From assembly GCF_903166545.1 (NCBI RefSeq), contig NZ_CAESCH010000001.1, positions 2,050,001-2,114,000 on the forward strand: a DNA stretch of 64,000 nucleotides. Direction: 5' to 3'. This document shows, piece by piece, positions 36,936-46,525 of this stretch (its first letter is position 1; each line of letters starts with the position of its first letter). The position numbers and the translations under genes were made by a program. The notes beneath the pieces were generated by a model, which saw only the letters and a list, made by a program, of their open reading frames with translations, had not been told where the DNA came from and ran no database searches. The DNA is from Metabacillus schmidteae. Lineage in GTDB: Bacteria > Bacillota > Bacilli > Bacillales > Bacillaceae.

Positions 36936-37058
36936 CAAAGGGGAGTAGCGTTCAGGGGAACCTGAAAACAAAGTCGTCATTTCATGGATCTTTTTCCATC
37001 GGCTTTGTTGGCATGATCGGTACGGTTTAACATGCTTAGCAAGACCTTTGCCTTTAGC
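36936..37058 (+). promoter_or_regulatory. yybP-ykoY Mn2+ riboswitch
   Basis: The conserved AAAGGGGAGTAGC (36937 on), GTCGTCA and GCTTAGCAAGACCTTTG elements identify the manganese-sensing aptamer. P1 is CAAAGG with CCTTTG (37045-37050), and the same CCTTTG forms the 5' side of the terminator. Mn2+ binding should therefore block termination and switch terC on. Confidence 0.95.
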
Positions 37059-37076
37059 GGCAAGGGTCTTTTTTTG
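37041..37076 (+). terminator. Riboswitch-controlled terminator upstream of terC
   Basis: AAGACCTTTGCC pairs with GGCAAGGGTCTT over TTTAGC, then a T run. It is mutually exclusive with aptamer P1. Confidence 0.92.
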
Positions 37077-37139
37077 TTGTCCTATTGCTAATAAAGGGTC
37101 TAAGAAGATTAATACTTTAAGCATTAGGAGGAGAAAAGC

Positions 37140-37940
37140 ATGGATGTAACTTTACTGTTAGAGTATGGTTGGGTGCTATTAGTATTGGTTGCCTTAGAAG
37201 GAATTTTAGCAGCTGATAATGCGTTGGTTATGGCCGTTATGGTTAAGCATTTACCGGAGGATCAAAGAAGGAAAGCTTTATTTTACGGATTGGCGGGTGC
37301 ATTTGTCTTACGATTTGGTGCACTATTCCTCATCTCATTTCTTGTTAATGTGTGGCAAGTCCAGGCAATAGGAGCCATCTATCTTCTTTACATTTCAATC
37401 AATCATATTGTCAAGAAATTTGTTATTAAGAAAAGTGAGGAGCACAAGGTTGCAAAAAAAGAATCAGGATTTTGGGGTACAGTCTTAAAGGTAGAACTTG
37501 CAGACTTAGCTTTTGCGGTAGACTCAATCTTGGCTGCAGTAGCACTTGCCGTAACACTACCCGCCACAAATTTACCTGAAATTGGTGGTCTTGATGGAGG
37601 TCAATTCCTCGTTATATTAGCTGGTGGTATTATCGGAATTGTGATAATGAGATTTGCTGCAACGTATTTTGTTAAACTTTTAAAGAAAAAACCGAATCTA
37701 GAAACTGCTGCATTTTTAATTGTTGGTTGGGTAGGTGTGAAGTTAGCTTTATATACACTTGCACATCCTCAAATTGATGTGGTATCGAAACACTTTATTG
37801 AATCTGCCACGTGGAAAATAATTTTCTGGATCGTACTTGCAACAATTGCAATTGGTGGGTGGTTCCTATCCAAAGAAGTAAAAGAAGAAGACAATGAAGA
37901 AAAAACTTTAGATAAAGCCAAAGCAAGTAATGATTATTAA
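37140..37940 (+). CDS. ykoY: TerC family membrane protein (YkoY-like)
   Basis: A 266-aa protein with seven or so membrane helices. It carries the TerC acidic motifs LEGILAADNALVMAVMV (first helix pair) and VELADLAFAVDSILAAVALA. TerC proteins are linked to Mn2+ efflux or metalation of exported enzymes. This copy sits directly behind a Mn2+ riboswitch with AGGAGGAG as ribosome binding site. An acidic C-terminal tail ends the protein. Confidence 0.93.
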   Translation: MDVTLLLEYGWVLLVLVALEGILAADNALVMAVMVKHLPEDQRRKALFYGLAGAFVLRFGALFLISFLVNVWQVQAIGAIYLLYISINHIVKKFVIKKSEEHKVAKKESGFWGTVLKVELADLAFAVDSILAAVALAVTLPATNLPEIGGLDGGQFLVILAGGIIGIVIMRFAATYFVKLLKKKPNLETAAFLIVGWVGVKLALYTLAHPQIDVVSKHFIESATWKIIFWIVLATIAIGGWFLSKEVKEEDNEEKTLDKAKASNDY

Positions 37941-37959
37941 TATAGAAGTTGTCTGACGA

Positions 37960-37987
37960 AGGAATCCTATTCGGGATTCCTTTTTAA
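37960..37987 (+). terminator. Terminator of terC
   Basis: AAGGAATCC pairs with GGGATTCCTT over TATTC, then TTTT. Confidence 0.9.
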
Positions 37988-38420
37988 ATTGTAATAGAGC
38001 AGAAATATACACCTGAATATGTCAAATGTGTAACATTTTCTAGGTCTAAACTCATGTTCTGAGATTTTTTTTGCAAAATATTTTTTTAACACCCTTAAGA
38101 TAAATTATCATGACGTAACTATTTAGGGACTCAAAGAAAAGGTGAGGGAGGTAATGTGACAAAACGCAATTTTATTAATATTTTTTCAGTTCTTTTCGTG
38201 TTGAGTTATCGTGTTGTATAATTTAATACGTTGTTCCAACCAGTAAAGTCTATTCTTTTTGAAGGTTTGGTATAGGTTTAAATCAATAGGTCAAAAGTTG
38301 TTTGTTTTGTAATAATTGACTTTGTTTTGTAGAAAATCAGAAAGATAATTTCATATATCTTCCTTTGCGATCCCCTATTAAATTAGCTATTATTAACAAA
38401 GTAATATAGGGGAAACAGAG
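37988..38420 (+). other. Intergenic region upstream of sigI
   Basis: About 430 bp with no full-size gene. At 38156-38221 a GTG frame of 21 codons with GGGAGG upstream encodes a hydrophobic peptide (TKRNFINIFSVLFVLSYRVV), either a tiny gene or the remnant of a signal sequence. I could not identify a sigI promoter with confidence. Confidence 0.4.
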
Positions 38421-39179
38421 GTGAACATCCCAATGCTTAGCCTTTTGTTTAAATTAGGTAAAAAGAAGCGAACATTAGAAGAAACAGTTCTCCAAATACA
38501 AAAGGGAGATATACACTTACAAAATGAACTAATTGAACAATATAAACCATTTGTTGCTAAAACAGTCTCATCTGTTTGTAAACGATATATTAGTGAAAAC
38601 GATGATGAATTTAGTATAGGTCTTATTGCGTTTAATGATGCTATTGAGAAATATTCGACTGATAAAGGGAGTTCATTATTAGCTTTTGCAGAGCTTGTGA
38701 TTAAAAGGAAAGTAATTGACTATATCCGAAAGGAAGCTCGTCATCCATATACGGTCCATCTTGAGCTGCAAGAGCATGAAGAGGGTGAATATTCCCAGAG
38801 TAAAATTGAATCGGACTTATCAGTTGAGGAATATACAAAAGCACTTGAACAGGAACATCGTAAAGAAGAAATTATTTATTTTCAGCACTGCTTAAATGAC
38901 TTTCAATTAACTTTTGCTGAAATCGTTGAACAATCACCCAAGCATTTTGATGCCAGACAAAATGCGATGTTAGTCGCGACTGAATTGGTAAATGATGAAA
39001 AACTAAGAAATATCCTTTTTACCAAAAGACAGCTGCCGGTTAAACAACTTGAAGCTAAAGTTTCAGTAAGTCGTAAAACAATCGAGAGAAATAGAAAATA
39101 CATCATAGCTATGGCTATCATTCTTTCAGGAAATTTCGTCTATTTAAAAGAATATATAAAAGGGGTGCTGGATTCATGA
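38421..39179 (+). CDS. sigI: RNA polymerase sigma factor SigI
   Basis: A 252-aa alternative sigma factor involved in heat and cell-envelope stress. The region-2 core is typical of SigI: IEQYKPFVAKTVSSVCKRYISENDDEFSIGLIAFNDAIEKYS and SLLAFAELVIKRKVIDYIRKEARHP. The C-terminal DNA-binding part includes VKQLEAKVSVSRKTIERNRKYI. GTG start with AGGGG 8 nt upstream. It overlaps rsgI by ATGA. Confidence 0.95.
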   Translation: MNIPMLSLLFKLGKKKRTLEETVLQIQKGDIHLQNELIEQYKPFVAKTVSSVCKRYISENDDEFSIGLIAFNDAIEKYSTDKGSSLLAFAELVIKRKVIDYIRKEARHPYTVHLELQEHEEGEYSQSKIESDLSVEEYTKALEQEHRKEEIIYFQHCLNDFQLTFAEIVEQSPKHFDARQNAMLVATELVNDEKLRNILFTKRQLPVKQLEAKVSVSRKTIERNRKYIIAMAIILSGNFVYLKEYIKGVLDS

Positions 39180-40363
39180 AAAGAGGGGTCGTCGTAGAGC
39201 TCGATGATGACTTTGTTACATTGCTTACCCCAGATGGGAAATTTTTAAGAACGTTAAATAAAGAGGGAAATTATGAATTAGGTGAAGAAATTTCTTTTTT
39301 TCCTTTAGCGGATAAACGTGAAGAAGCTGCAACAAGAACAAAAAGGGCAGGCAATAGAATCTTATTTAATCATTTACGTACTCGTACAGCTAGGATTGGG
39401 GCTTTATCAGCAGTTGCCATCATATTTTTTATGATTAGTTTTCTACCTTTTTTAAATAATGATAAAGTCTACGCATACATGTCAATTGATATAAATCCCA
39501 GCTTTGAAGTTAGTCTAGATAATCATTTAAAGGTTATTTCATTAGTACCGCTTAATGACGAGGCAAATAATATTATGGATAGCCTTGCTAATTGGCAGGA
39601 AAAACCTCTTAATGAAATTGTGCAAGTTATTATAAATGAATGTAAGTCAGATGGATACGTTTATCCCGGAAAAGAAATTGTTATCACTACGGTAATGAAT
39701 GAGACTGATAAGAAAATTGAACAACAATTGGAAGAAAATCTGACAAAAATTAGTTCAACGGTAGAAGAAGAAGAAATGATCGTAAAAACAATGGAATCAG
39801 ATAAAGAAACTAGAGAAAAAGCACAAAAACAAGGGGTTTCGACCGGTAAATATTTAGAGCTTGTTGAGCAGCAAGTAGAATCTAAAGAAAAAGATGATTC
39901 AACACAGAGTGATGCTACACCTGTACCAATTGTTCCAGAAAAGAAAGAAACAAACACAAACACATCAAGTCAAGTAAAGGAACAGACGAACACTAAACCT
40001 GTTAATAACAACTCTGTGCAAAGGGAATTGAAATCAGAAACAAAAGAAAAGCTGGATAAAGCAAAGCAAAAGATTAAAGAGAATGCTCAAAAAAATCAAC
40101 ATAAAAGAAATGAGAATATACAAAATAACAACAAGCAAACTGTAAGGGTCAAGCAGGAGGAACGTAAGGAAAATCGCAACGAAAGAAATAGGGAATGGAA
40201 TAGTAAAAAAGACCGTGATAATGAGAACGATCAGGATCATTGGAATGAAGATCGGGATAATGATAAAAATGGTCGTAAGGAATACAATCGAGGAAAAAAT
40301 AATAACGGTGGGCATAACAAAGAAGATAGAAAACAAGCAAAAAATGATCGTGAAGACGATTAA
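39176..40363 (+). CDS. rsgI: Anti-sigma-I factor RsgI
   Basis: A 395-aa transmembrane anti-sigma factor. The N-terminal RsgI domain (1-50, MKRGVVVELDDDFVTLLTPDG) binds SigI. One membrane helix (about 78-98) follows, then an extracellular domain with YMSIDINPSFEVSLD, and a long Asn/Lys/Arg/Asp-rich low-complexity tail from about 240. Translationally coupled to sigI. Confidence 0.95.
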   Translation: MKRGVVVELDDDFVTLLTPDGKFLRTLNKEGNYELGEEISFFPLADKREEAATRTKRAGNRILFNHLRTRTARIGALSAVAIIFFMISFLPFLNNDKVYAYMSIDINPSFEVSLDNHLKVISLVPLNDEANNIMDSLANWQEKPLNEIVQVIINECKSDGYVYPGKEIVITTVMNETDKKIEQQLEENLTKISSTVEEEEMIVKTMESDKETREKAQKQGVSTGKYLELVEQQVESKEKDDSTQSDATPVPIVPEKKETNTNTSSQVKEQTNTKPVNNNSVQRELKSETKEKLDKAKQKIKENAQKNQHKRNENIQNNNKQTVRVKQEERKENRNERNREWNSKKDRDNENDQDHWNEDRDNDKNGRKEYNRGKNNNGGHNKEDRKQAKNDREDD

Positions 40364-40394
40364 AGGCATTTGTGCTATCAAAAGTTTTTTTTAT

Positions 40395-40428
40395 AAAAAA
40401 AGGCTGATCAAACGTGATCAGCCTTTTT
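40395..40428. terminator. Bidirectional terminator between rsgI and the SASP gene
   Basis: AAAAAGGCTGATCA pairs with TGATCAGCCTTTTT over AACG; T-rich on both strands. Confidence 0.93.
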
Positions 40429-40445
40429 GCCATATATTATTCAAT

Positions 40446-40637
40446 TTATTTTCCGTTTAACTGTGACTGCGCCTGTGCTACAAGACGTTTTGTAATTTCT
40501 CCGCCTACTGATCCATTTGCACGAGAAACAGTGTCTGATCCTAAATGCACGCCAAATTCTTGTGCAATTTCATATTTAATTTGATCCAGAGCCTGTTCAA
40601 TCCCTGGGACAAGTAATTTATTACTACTTCTAGCCAT
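40446..40637 (-). CDS. sspD: Alpha/beta-type small acid-soluble spore protein
   Basis: A 63-aa DNA-coating spore protein. It has the GPR protease site (EIAQEFGV) and the DNA-binding motifs [17 protein letters not shown] and [15 protein letters not shown]. Named by synteny with sspD next to sigI-rsgI. Upstream, a 9-bp inverted repeat (AAGGCTATA/TATAGCCTT, 40668-40696) sits in the promoter region. Confidence 0.95.
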   Translation of the reverse strand: MARSSNKLLVPGIEQALDQIKYEIAQEFGVHLGSDTVSRANGSVGGEITKRLVAQAQSQLNGK

Positions 40638-40762
40638 TTGTATGCACCTCTTTTTTTGTATTTTCTTAAGGCTATAAGAATATCTACTATAGCCTTACTC
40701 ATAAGGTTTCTTTGAGGATGAATTTCTATACTGGAAATGTTTAGAGATGCATTTGTCTATAT

Positions 40763-41440
40763 TTAGATTTCATTTAAATAAATCTGTGCCCTTGTCTGGA
40801 TATGTGAAGCTATTACCGATAATACTGTAGTCACAATAATCCTGCGAATCGAATTACATTGCTCTTCCGTTAGGTTTGAGGAAATCTTTCGCGGAAGCTT
40901 TATTTGACGATTTATACGTTCTTCCAGTTCTATATCTCTTTCTGAAAAAGAGTCTAGGCTCTCCAGAACTGATCCATATAATTCATAAAAAGAGATAGGG
41001 CTTATTAAATCATCACTACGATCTGAAAGAGTGTTAAATAGTTCTGTTAGAATATTACGGATTCGTTCAAAATCAAAAATTACTTTTAGATCTTTGACAA
41101 TTAATAGCATAGCTGCTTGATCAATTGAATATTTTTTACCAAGCTCCGGTTGGCCAATTAATTCTTTTACATCACGTTTAATCCAATTTTGAATAGAGGT
41201 AGACTTTAGAGAAGTTAATTCACACAGATTAGCTAAAGATACAATTTCATTTGTAGATAAACCATATTTTAATTGGCTTTTCTTTTTACTGGCCTTAAGT
41301 ATGAAACTCGGAATGTTCTGTTCAACAGAAATGGAATTTTTTAAAGCTTCTTCGACTATATGTAATGGAGTTTGCGTTGACTCTCCTTTTAAAGCATATA
41401 ATAGCTTTGTCATTTGCACGCGTGTTAATTGGAATGACAT
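40763..41440 (-). CDS. ykrK: DUF1836 regulator (YkrK-like)
   Basis: A 225-aa protein of the DUF1836 family with a MerR-like helix-turn-helix region (LSTNEIVSLANLCELTSLKSTSIQNWIKRDVKELIG). Its B. subtilis counterpart YkrK represses the adjacent htpX. It lies divergently from htpX, separated by 176 bp of AT-rich DNA that would hold the operators. GAGGTG precedes the ATG. Confidence 0.8.
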   Translation of the reverse strand: MSFQLTRVQMTKLLYALKGESTQTPLHIVEEALKNSISVEQNIPSFILKASKKKSQLKYGLSTNEIVSLANLCELTSLKSTSIQNWIKRDVKELIGQPELGKKYSIDQAAMLLIVKDLKVIFDFERIRNILTELFNTLSDRSDDLISPISFYELYGSVLESLDSFSERDIELEERINRQIKLPRKISSNLTEEQCNSIRRIIVTTVLSVIASHIQTRAQIYLNEI

Positions 41441-41616
41441 TTTGACACCTCAATTTTTAGAATCTAAAGCTTGTATTGAACTTTAGGTAATTGATTATTT
41501 AACAATATATGATGAATCTATTTATAATAAGTAATTTGGCTTGCTTTTTATTAAAAATATTTCTATAATTTTTATTATAATATAAGTTCATCTGAACTTG
41601 AAATATGGAGGGCTAT

Positions 41617-42495
41617 ATGGTGAAAAGAATTTTTCTTTTTCTTTTATCGAATATTTTAGTTATCACTACGATCGGTATTGTTCTATCTCTATTGAATATT
41701 TCGCCCTATCAAACAGTTGGTGGCGGCCTGGATTTAGTTAATCTCCTTATCTTTAGCGCTGTTGTTGGTTTTACAGGTTCATTTGTGTCATTGGCGATGT
41801 CACGCTGGATGGCCAAAATGATGATGGGTGTTAAGGTGTTAAATCCTGATAGCTCGCTCTCCCCGGCAGAAAGAGAGTTAGTGGAGAGAGTTCATCGACT
41901 TTCAAGAGCAGCTGGCCTTACAAAAATGCCTCAAGTTGGAATTTATCAATCTCCAGAGGTTAATGCATTCGCAACAGGTCCGTCAAAGCGTCGCTCATTG
42001 GTAGCTGTATCGACAGGACTTTTACATGAAATGGACAATGATGCGATTGAAGGTGTTTTAGCACATGAGGTAGCTCATATTGCAAACGGTGATATGGTAA
42101 CGATGACCCTATTACAAGGAATTGTTAATACATTTGTTGTATTTTTAGCTCGAATTGCTGCATGGCTAGTTTCAAGATTTGTTAGAGAGGATTTAGCACC
42201 AATTGTTCACTTTGTAGCTGTCATCATCTTCCAATTGGTTTTTTCAATTCTTGGCAGTTTAGTGGTTTTTGCATTCTCAAGATATCGTGAATTCCATGCT
42301 GATAGAGGTGGAGCAGATTTAGCCGGAAAGGATAAAATGATTCATGCTCTCCGTTCACTAAAGCTTTATTCACAACGTGTAAGGGACGATCAAGCCTCTT
42401 TATCTACATTAAAGATTAACAGTAAAAAAGGTTTGTCTTTATTTTCTACACATCCTGATTTAGATGATCGAATAAACAGATTAGAAGCGAAATAA
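41617..42495 (+). CDS. htpX: Membrane zinc protease HtpX
   Basis: A 292-aa heat-shock membrane metalloprotease (M48) for quality control of membrane proteins. It has two N-terminal helices, the zinc motif [12 protein letters not shown], two further helices and the third zinc ligand in [13 protein letters not shown] 41617 follows GGAGGG; an earlier ATG at 41605 overlaps that site. Confidence 0.95.
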   Translation: MVKRIFLFLLSNILVITTIGIVLSLLNISPYQTVGGGLDLVNLLIFSAVVGFTGSFVSLAMSRWMAKMMMGVKVLNPDSSLSPAERELVERVHRLSRAAGLTKMPQVGIYQSPEVNAFATGPSKRRSLVAVSTGLLHEMDNDAIEGVLAHEVAHIANGDMVTMTLLQGIVNTFVVFLARIAAWLVSRFVREDLAPIVHFVAVIIFQLVFSILGSLVVFAFSRYREFHADRGGADLAGKDKMIHALRSLKLYSQRVRDDQASLSTLKINSKKGLSLFSTHPDLDDRINRLEAK

Positions 42496-42523
42496 AAAGG
42501 ATGGCATATTGTCATCCTTTTTA
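42493..42523 (+). terminator. Terminator of htpX
   Basis: AAAAAGGATG pairs with CATCCTTTTT over a 9-nt loop. Confidence 0.88.
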
Positions 42524-42676
42524 ATACTTTGATACATACAAAACATATGTTATTATACAATTCACGAGCGATTTAGTCTTTTCTTTTCATTAAATAATCG
42601 TTATGATAGGGTACATGAGTCCATCATGGCCTTTTTTAAATTGCATTTTCATAAGTAAGATAGGAATGAATAAGAA

Positions 42677-44023
42677 ATGAACAAACTAAAGCAAAGAATA
42701 CAGTCACTTACTCCTGTACAATTGATTGTTTCGTATTACTTTTTAGCAGTGACAGTTTCAGTTTTGTTGCTTAGCTTACCAATTGCTCATAAGCCTGGAG
42801 TTGATTTTTCTTTTATTGACAGACTTTTTACTGCAGTTAGTGCTGTCAGTGTAACTGGTCTAACGGTTGTGTCTACTTCAGATACATTTAGTGTGCCGGG
42901 TATATTTATATTGGCCTTTGTTTTGCAATTTGGTGGAATTGGAATCATGACACTTGGAACATTTGTGTGGCTTATTATGGGTAAAAAGATTGGCCTTAAA
43001 GAACGTCAACTTATCATGGCTGATCAAAATCAGGTTAACTTATCAGGAATTGTGAATCTTATTCGACAAATTATTGTACTTATCCTTTTAATTGAATTTC
43101 TAGGGGGGATAATATTAGGGACATATTTTCTGAAATATTACCCAACTTGGCAAGAAGCTTATTTACAAGGGTTTTTCACATCAATAAGTGCAACGACTAA
43201 TGGAGGTTTTGATATAACAGGGCAATCAATGATTCCGTTTGCTCACGATTATTTTATACAGTTTATTGTCATGATTTTAATTGTGTTAGGGGCAATTGGT
43301 TTTCCAGTTCTAATTGAGGTTAAGGATTTTTTATTTAATAAGAATAAAAGACATCGATTTACATTATTCACCAAACTAACAACAATAACATTTTTTGCAT
43401 TGATTTTGTTTGGGACAATTGCTATTGCCATATTAGAATACTCATACTTCTTTAAGGATAAAGAGTGGCATGAAATATTCTTTTATTCACTATTTCAATC
43501 AACTGCTACTAGAAGTGGCGGGTTAGCAACAATGAATGTAAGTTTATTTACTGAAACAACTATTTTAATATTATGTGCATTAATGTTTATCGGAGCATCT
43601 CCTAGTTCGGTTGGAGGAGGAATTCGTACAACGACTTTTGCGTTAAATTTATTATTCCTTTTCCATTTTGCAAGAGGACACAAAGCAATTAAAATATTCA
43701 AACGGGAGTTACATCCGGAAGACCTTAATAAGTCAGTTGTCGTTACAATGATGGCATTCTTAATATGCTTTACTTCAGTTGTCATTTTATCGATAACAGA
43801 ACCTTTCCCATTTGTTTCTATTTTATTTGAAGTATGCTCTGCCTTCGGAACAACGGGATTATCAATTGGAATTACCCCGGAACTTAGTACAATAGGAAAA
43901 ATAATCATCATGGTCTTAATGTTTATTGGTCGTATTGGGATATTAACATTCCTGTATCTATTAGGAACGAAAGAGAAAAAAGATAATTTTCATTATCCAA
44001 AGGAAAGAGTTATTATTGGTTAA
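42677..44023 (+). CDS. ktrD: Potassium uptake channel KtrD/KtrB
   Basis: A 448-aa Trk/Ktr/HKT-type K+ channel subunit with four M1-P-M2 repeats. The selectivity-filter glycines lie in SVTGLT, TTNGGF, TRSGGL and FGTTGLS. Length and position after htpX match B. subtilis KtrD. No KtrC-type partner adjoins and I see no c-di-AMP riboswitch upstream. Confidence 0.93.
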   Translation: MNKLKQRIQSLTPVQLIVSYYFLAVTVSVLLLSLPIAHKPGVDFSFIDRLFTAVSAVSVTGLTVVSTSDTFSVPGIFILAFVLQFGGIGIMTLGTFVWLIMGKKIGLKERQLIMADQNQVNLSGIVNLIRQIIVLILLIEFLGGIILGTYFLKYYPTWQEAYLQGFFTSISATTNGGFDITGQSMIPFAHDYFIQFIVMILIVLGAIGFPVLIEVKDFLFNKNKRHRFTLFTKLTTITFFALILFGTIAIAILEYSYFFKDKEWHEIFFYSLFQSTATRSGGLATMNVSLFTETTILILCALMFIGASPSSVGGGIRTTTFALNLLFLFHFARGHKAIKIFKRELHPEDLNKSVVVTMMAFLICFTSVVILSITEPFPFVSILFEVCSAFGTTGLSIGITPELSTIGKIIIMVLMFIGRIGILTFLYLLGTKEKKDNFHYPKERVIIG

Positions 44024-44045
44024 CAATGCCTTTGTCTAACACTGA

Positions 44046-44077
44046 AAAAGTCCTTCATACCATATGAGGGACTTTTT
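44046..44077. terminator. Terminator of ktrD
   Basis: AAAAAGTCC-TCATA pairs with TATGA-GGACTTTTT; T run on the plus strand. Confidence 0.85.
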
Positions 44078-44279
44078 ACTTTTGATGCACACTTAAATTG
44101 TTCTTCAAACCCCATATGAACGGACTTTTCCTCTTGTCTTACAAGGATTTTGACCTTATTTTCCCTTGGACAACTTTTTATTGCATAGTAACCTGCTAAA
44201 AGCCTTTTTAAAAAATTCAATTTTAAATAATTGATGCCCTCTTAATCTTTGGTACAATATGTAAGGAGGAGGGACACAG

Positions 44280-46298
44280 ATGAAAAAAGGTATACTGGCA
44301 TTTGCTTTTTTTGTAGTAATGCTGATTTTAAGTGGGTGTTCAGAGGCACCTACTGCTGCAGAGCGTTTTTCTGAATACATAAAGTTATGGAATGATCAAA
44401 AGTTTTCGGAGATGTACGATAAATTATCCTCAAGTTCTAAAGAATCCATTACAAAAGAAGACTTCGTAAGTCGCTATGAGGGTATATATGATGGTGTGTC
44501 TGCTAAAGAATTAAAGGTTGAGTTTAATAAACCAAAAGAAGAAGATGTTGATGATCAGGCAACAGAAGTTAACTATCCTTTCTCGCTATCAATGGAGACC
44601 TTGGCAGGTCAGATCTCTTTTGAACAAGATGTACAAATCGTTCAAGAGGAAACAGAAGATGGGGAAGATTGGTTTATTTCCTGGTCACCGTCTATGATTT
44701 TTCCGCAATTAGAAGGTAATGAAGAAGTTCGAGTAAAAAGTACACCGCCTGAACGAGGACAAATTTTTGATGAAAAAAATAATGGTCTTGCTGTAAATGG
44801 ATTAGCCTATGAAATTGGTGTTGTTCCTGGCAATCTTCCGGAAAATCGAGATGAAACGATCCAAAATATTGCTAAATTACTCTCAATGGATGTTGAAGAA
44901 ATAGAAGATAAACTCTCTCAAAGCTGGGTTCGACCTATAGACTTCGTCCCAATTAAAAAGATTGATCCTCAACAACAGGAGTTACTTGAGAGTTTAATTG
45001 CAATTCCATCTGTTTTAAAGAAAGATGTACCAGCAAGATTTTACCCGTATGGAGAAGCAGCAGCTCATTTAACGGGATATATAGGAAGCATTACAGCTGA
45101 GCAACTTGAGGATTTAAAAGATGAAGGATATTCAAGTCAATCTCTAGTTGGAAAAGCTGGTTTAGAACAAATATATGAATCGAGACTAAAAGGAGAAACA
45201 GGCTATACGATATACGTGGAAGGGACAGATAAGGTTATTGCAGAAAAGCCGCCTGTAAATGGCGAGAATATTCAAGTAACAATTGATGGAGAGCTACAAA
45301 AGCAGATATATGATCAACTCAAGGGAGAAGCTGGTACAGCTGTCGCAATGGATCCCTTAACAGGAGAAACATTAGCCTTAGTGAGCAGTCCATCTTATAA
45401 TCCTAATGAATTTATATATGGTCTGTCTTCATCTCAATATGCGGCATTATCGGAAAATCCACAAAAGCCTTTAATGGCCCGTTTTAATAAAACATTTTCT
45501 CCGGGATCTTCTTTGAAACCAATTATTGCATCAATTGGATTAGAAGCTGGTAAATTAGATCCTGAAGCTGAAAAACAAATTACCGGGTTATCGTGGAAAA
45601 AGGATAGCAGTTGGGGAAATTATAGTATTACAAGAGTGTCAAATGCAGATTCAAATGTTAATCTAAAAGATGCCCTAATCTATTCAGATAATATTTATTT
45701 TGCCCAATTAGCATTGGATATAGGGGCAGAGGACATGGTTAATGGATTAAAGAAGTTTGGGTTTGAAGAAGAAATTGACTTTCCATTCCCTATTTCTACA
45801 TCTTCTATTTCAAATGGAAATCTTTCTAATGAACAACTACTTGCAGATTCTGGTTACGGACAGGGAGAAATATTAATGAGCCCGTTTCATTTGGCAACTG
45901 CATATACCACCTATGTCAATAATGGCAGTATGATAAAGCCGTATCTAGAGGTAACTGAAGCAACAAAAACAACTCTTTGGAAAGAAAATCTCTCCACACA
46001 AGAGAATAATGATCTACTACTGTTAAGCTTAAAAGAGGTTGTAAACAATTCAAATGGTACTGCCTATAAGCCAATTGTTGAGGGATTACAATTAGCGGGA
46101 AAAACCGGGACAGCGGAATTGAAACAATCAAAAGATGATCAAACAGGGAAAGAAAATGGATGGTTTGTAGCAGTTAATACAGACAATCCTAAACTTCTCA
46201 TAGCAATGATGGTCGAAGATGTAAAAGATAGACAAGGAAGCCATTTCGTTGTTCCTAAAGTAAAAGACGTATTTAAGCAATATCTCTCGAATGAATAA
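44280..46298 (+). CDS. pbpC: Penicillin-binding protein 3 (class B transpeptidase)
   Basis: A 672-aa lipid-modified (MLILSGC) class B PBP. An NTF2-like MecA_N domain (about 25-140) is followed by a dimerisation domain. The transpeptidase domain has SSLK as its active-site Ser-x-x-Lys motif (in FSPGSSLKPII), SDN (YSDNIYF) and KTG (LAGKTGTAEL). Domain order and length match B. subtilis PbpC; this group is related to PBP2a. AAGGAGG precedes the ATG. Confidence 0.92.
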   Translation: MKKGILAFAFFVVMLILSGCSEAPTAAERFSEYIKLWNDQKFSEMYDKLSSSSKESITKEDFVSRYEGIYDGVSAKELKVEFNKPKEEDVDDQATEVNYPFSLSMETLAGQISFEQDVQIVQEETEDGEDWFISWSPSMIFPQLEGNEEVRVKSTPPERGQIFDEKNNGLAVNGLAYEIGVVPGNLPENRDETIQNIAKLLSMDVEEIEDKLSQSWVRPIDFVPIKKIDPQQQELLESLIAIPSVLKKDVPARFYPYGEAAAHLTGYIGSITAEQLEDLKDEGYSSQSLVGKAGLEQIYESRLKGETGYTIYVEGTDKVIAEKPPVNGENIQVTIDGELQKQIYDQLKGEAGTAVAMDPLTGETLALVSSPSYNPNEFIYGLSSSQYAALSENPQKPLMARFNKTFSPGSSLKPIIASIGLEAGKLDPEAEKQITGLSWKKDSSWGNYSITRVSNADSNVNLKDALIYSDNIYFAQLALDIGAEDMVNGLKKFGFEEEIDFPFPISTSSISNGNLSNEQLLADSGYGQGEILMSPFHLATAYTTYVNNGSMIKPYLEVTEATKTTLWKENLSTQENNDLLLLSLKEVVNNSNGTAYKPIVEGLQLAGKTGTAELKQSKDDQTGKENGWFVAVNTDNPKLLIAMMVEDVKDRQGSHFVVPKVKDVFKQYLSNE

Positions 46299-46303
46299 AA
46301 CAT

Positions 46304-46353
46304 AAAGATGACTCAAAATGAAAGGAGTTTTCATTTTGAGTCATCTTTTTTTA
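46304..46353 (+). terminator. Terminator of pbpC
   Basis: A 20-bp perfect stem (46304-46323 with 46329-46348) followed by TTTTT. Confidence 0.93.
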
Positions 46354-46386
46354 TCGTTTAGAAAATTATAAAATTCTTGAACTATG

Positions 46387-46522
46387 GCTAGGCGCTTTGA
46401 CATCCAGCTCCAGCGCCTAGCCCCTCGAGGTCATAAGCCACAAATGAATTGAAGACAAAGAACGTCTTCTATTCATTTGCGTCTTATGCTTGTCGGGGCT
46501 GATCGAGGCGCTTGCGCTTTTG
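46387..46522. repeat. Structured extragenic repeat
   Basis: Two consecutive palindromes: GCTAGGCGCT with AGCGCCTAGC (46387-46421), then a longer arm pair around GTCATAAG...CAAATGAAT and ATTCATTTG...CTTATG (about 46428-46490). CTTGTCGGGGCTGATCGAGGCGCTTGCGC ends the unit. This type ('CAGCGCCTAGCCCCTCGAGGTC...') is a common dispersed intergenic repeat in Bacillus genomes. No gene. Confidence 0.65.
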
Positions 46523-46525
46523 TTC

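Noticed and set aside
40034..40433. Long minus-strand frames opposite rsgI
   Set aside because: They arise from the low-complexity Asn/Lys/Asp-rich tail of rsgI and have no ribosome binding site.
42524..42676. c-di-AMP (ydaO) riboswitch upstream of ktrD
   Set aside because: The 150-bp gap lacks the conserved aptamer blocks and any terminator before the gene.
44020..44220. A 66-codon minus-strand frame between ktrD and pbpC
   Set aside because: It runs through the ktrD terminator and lacks a ribosome binding site.
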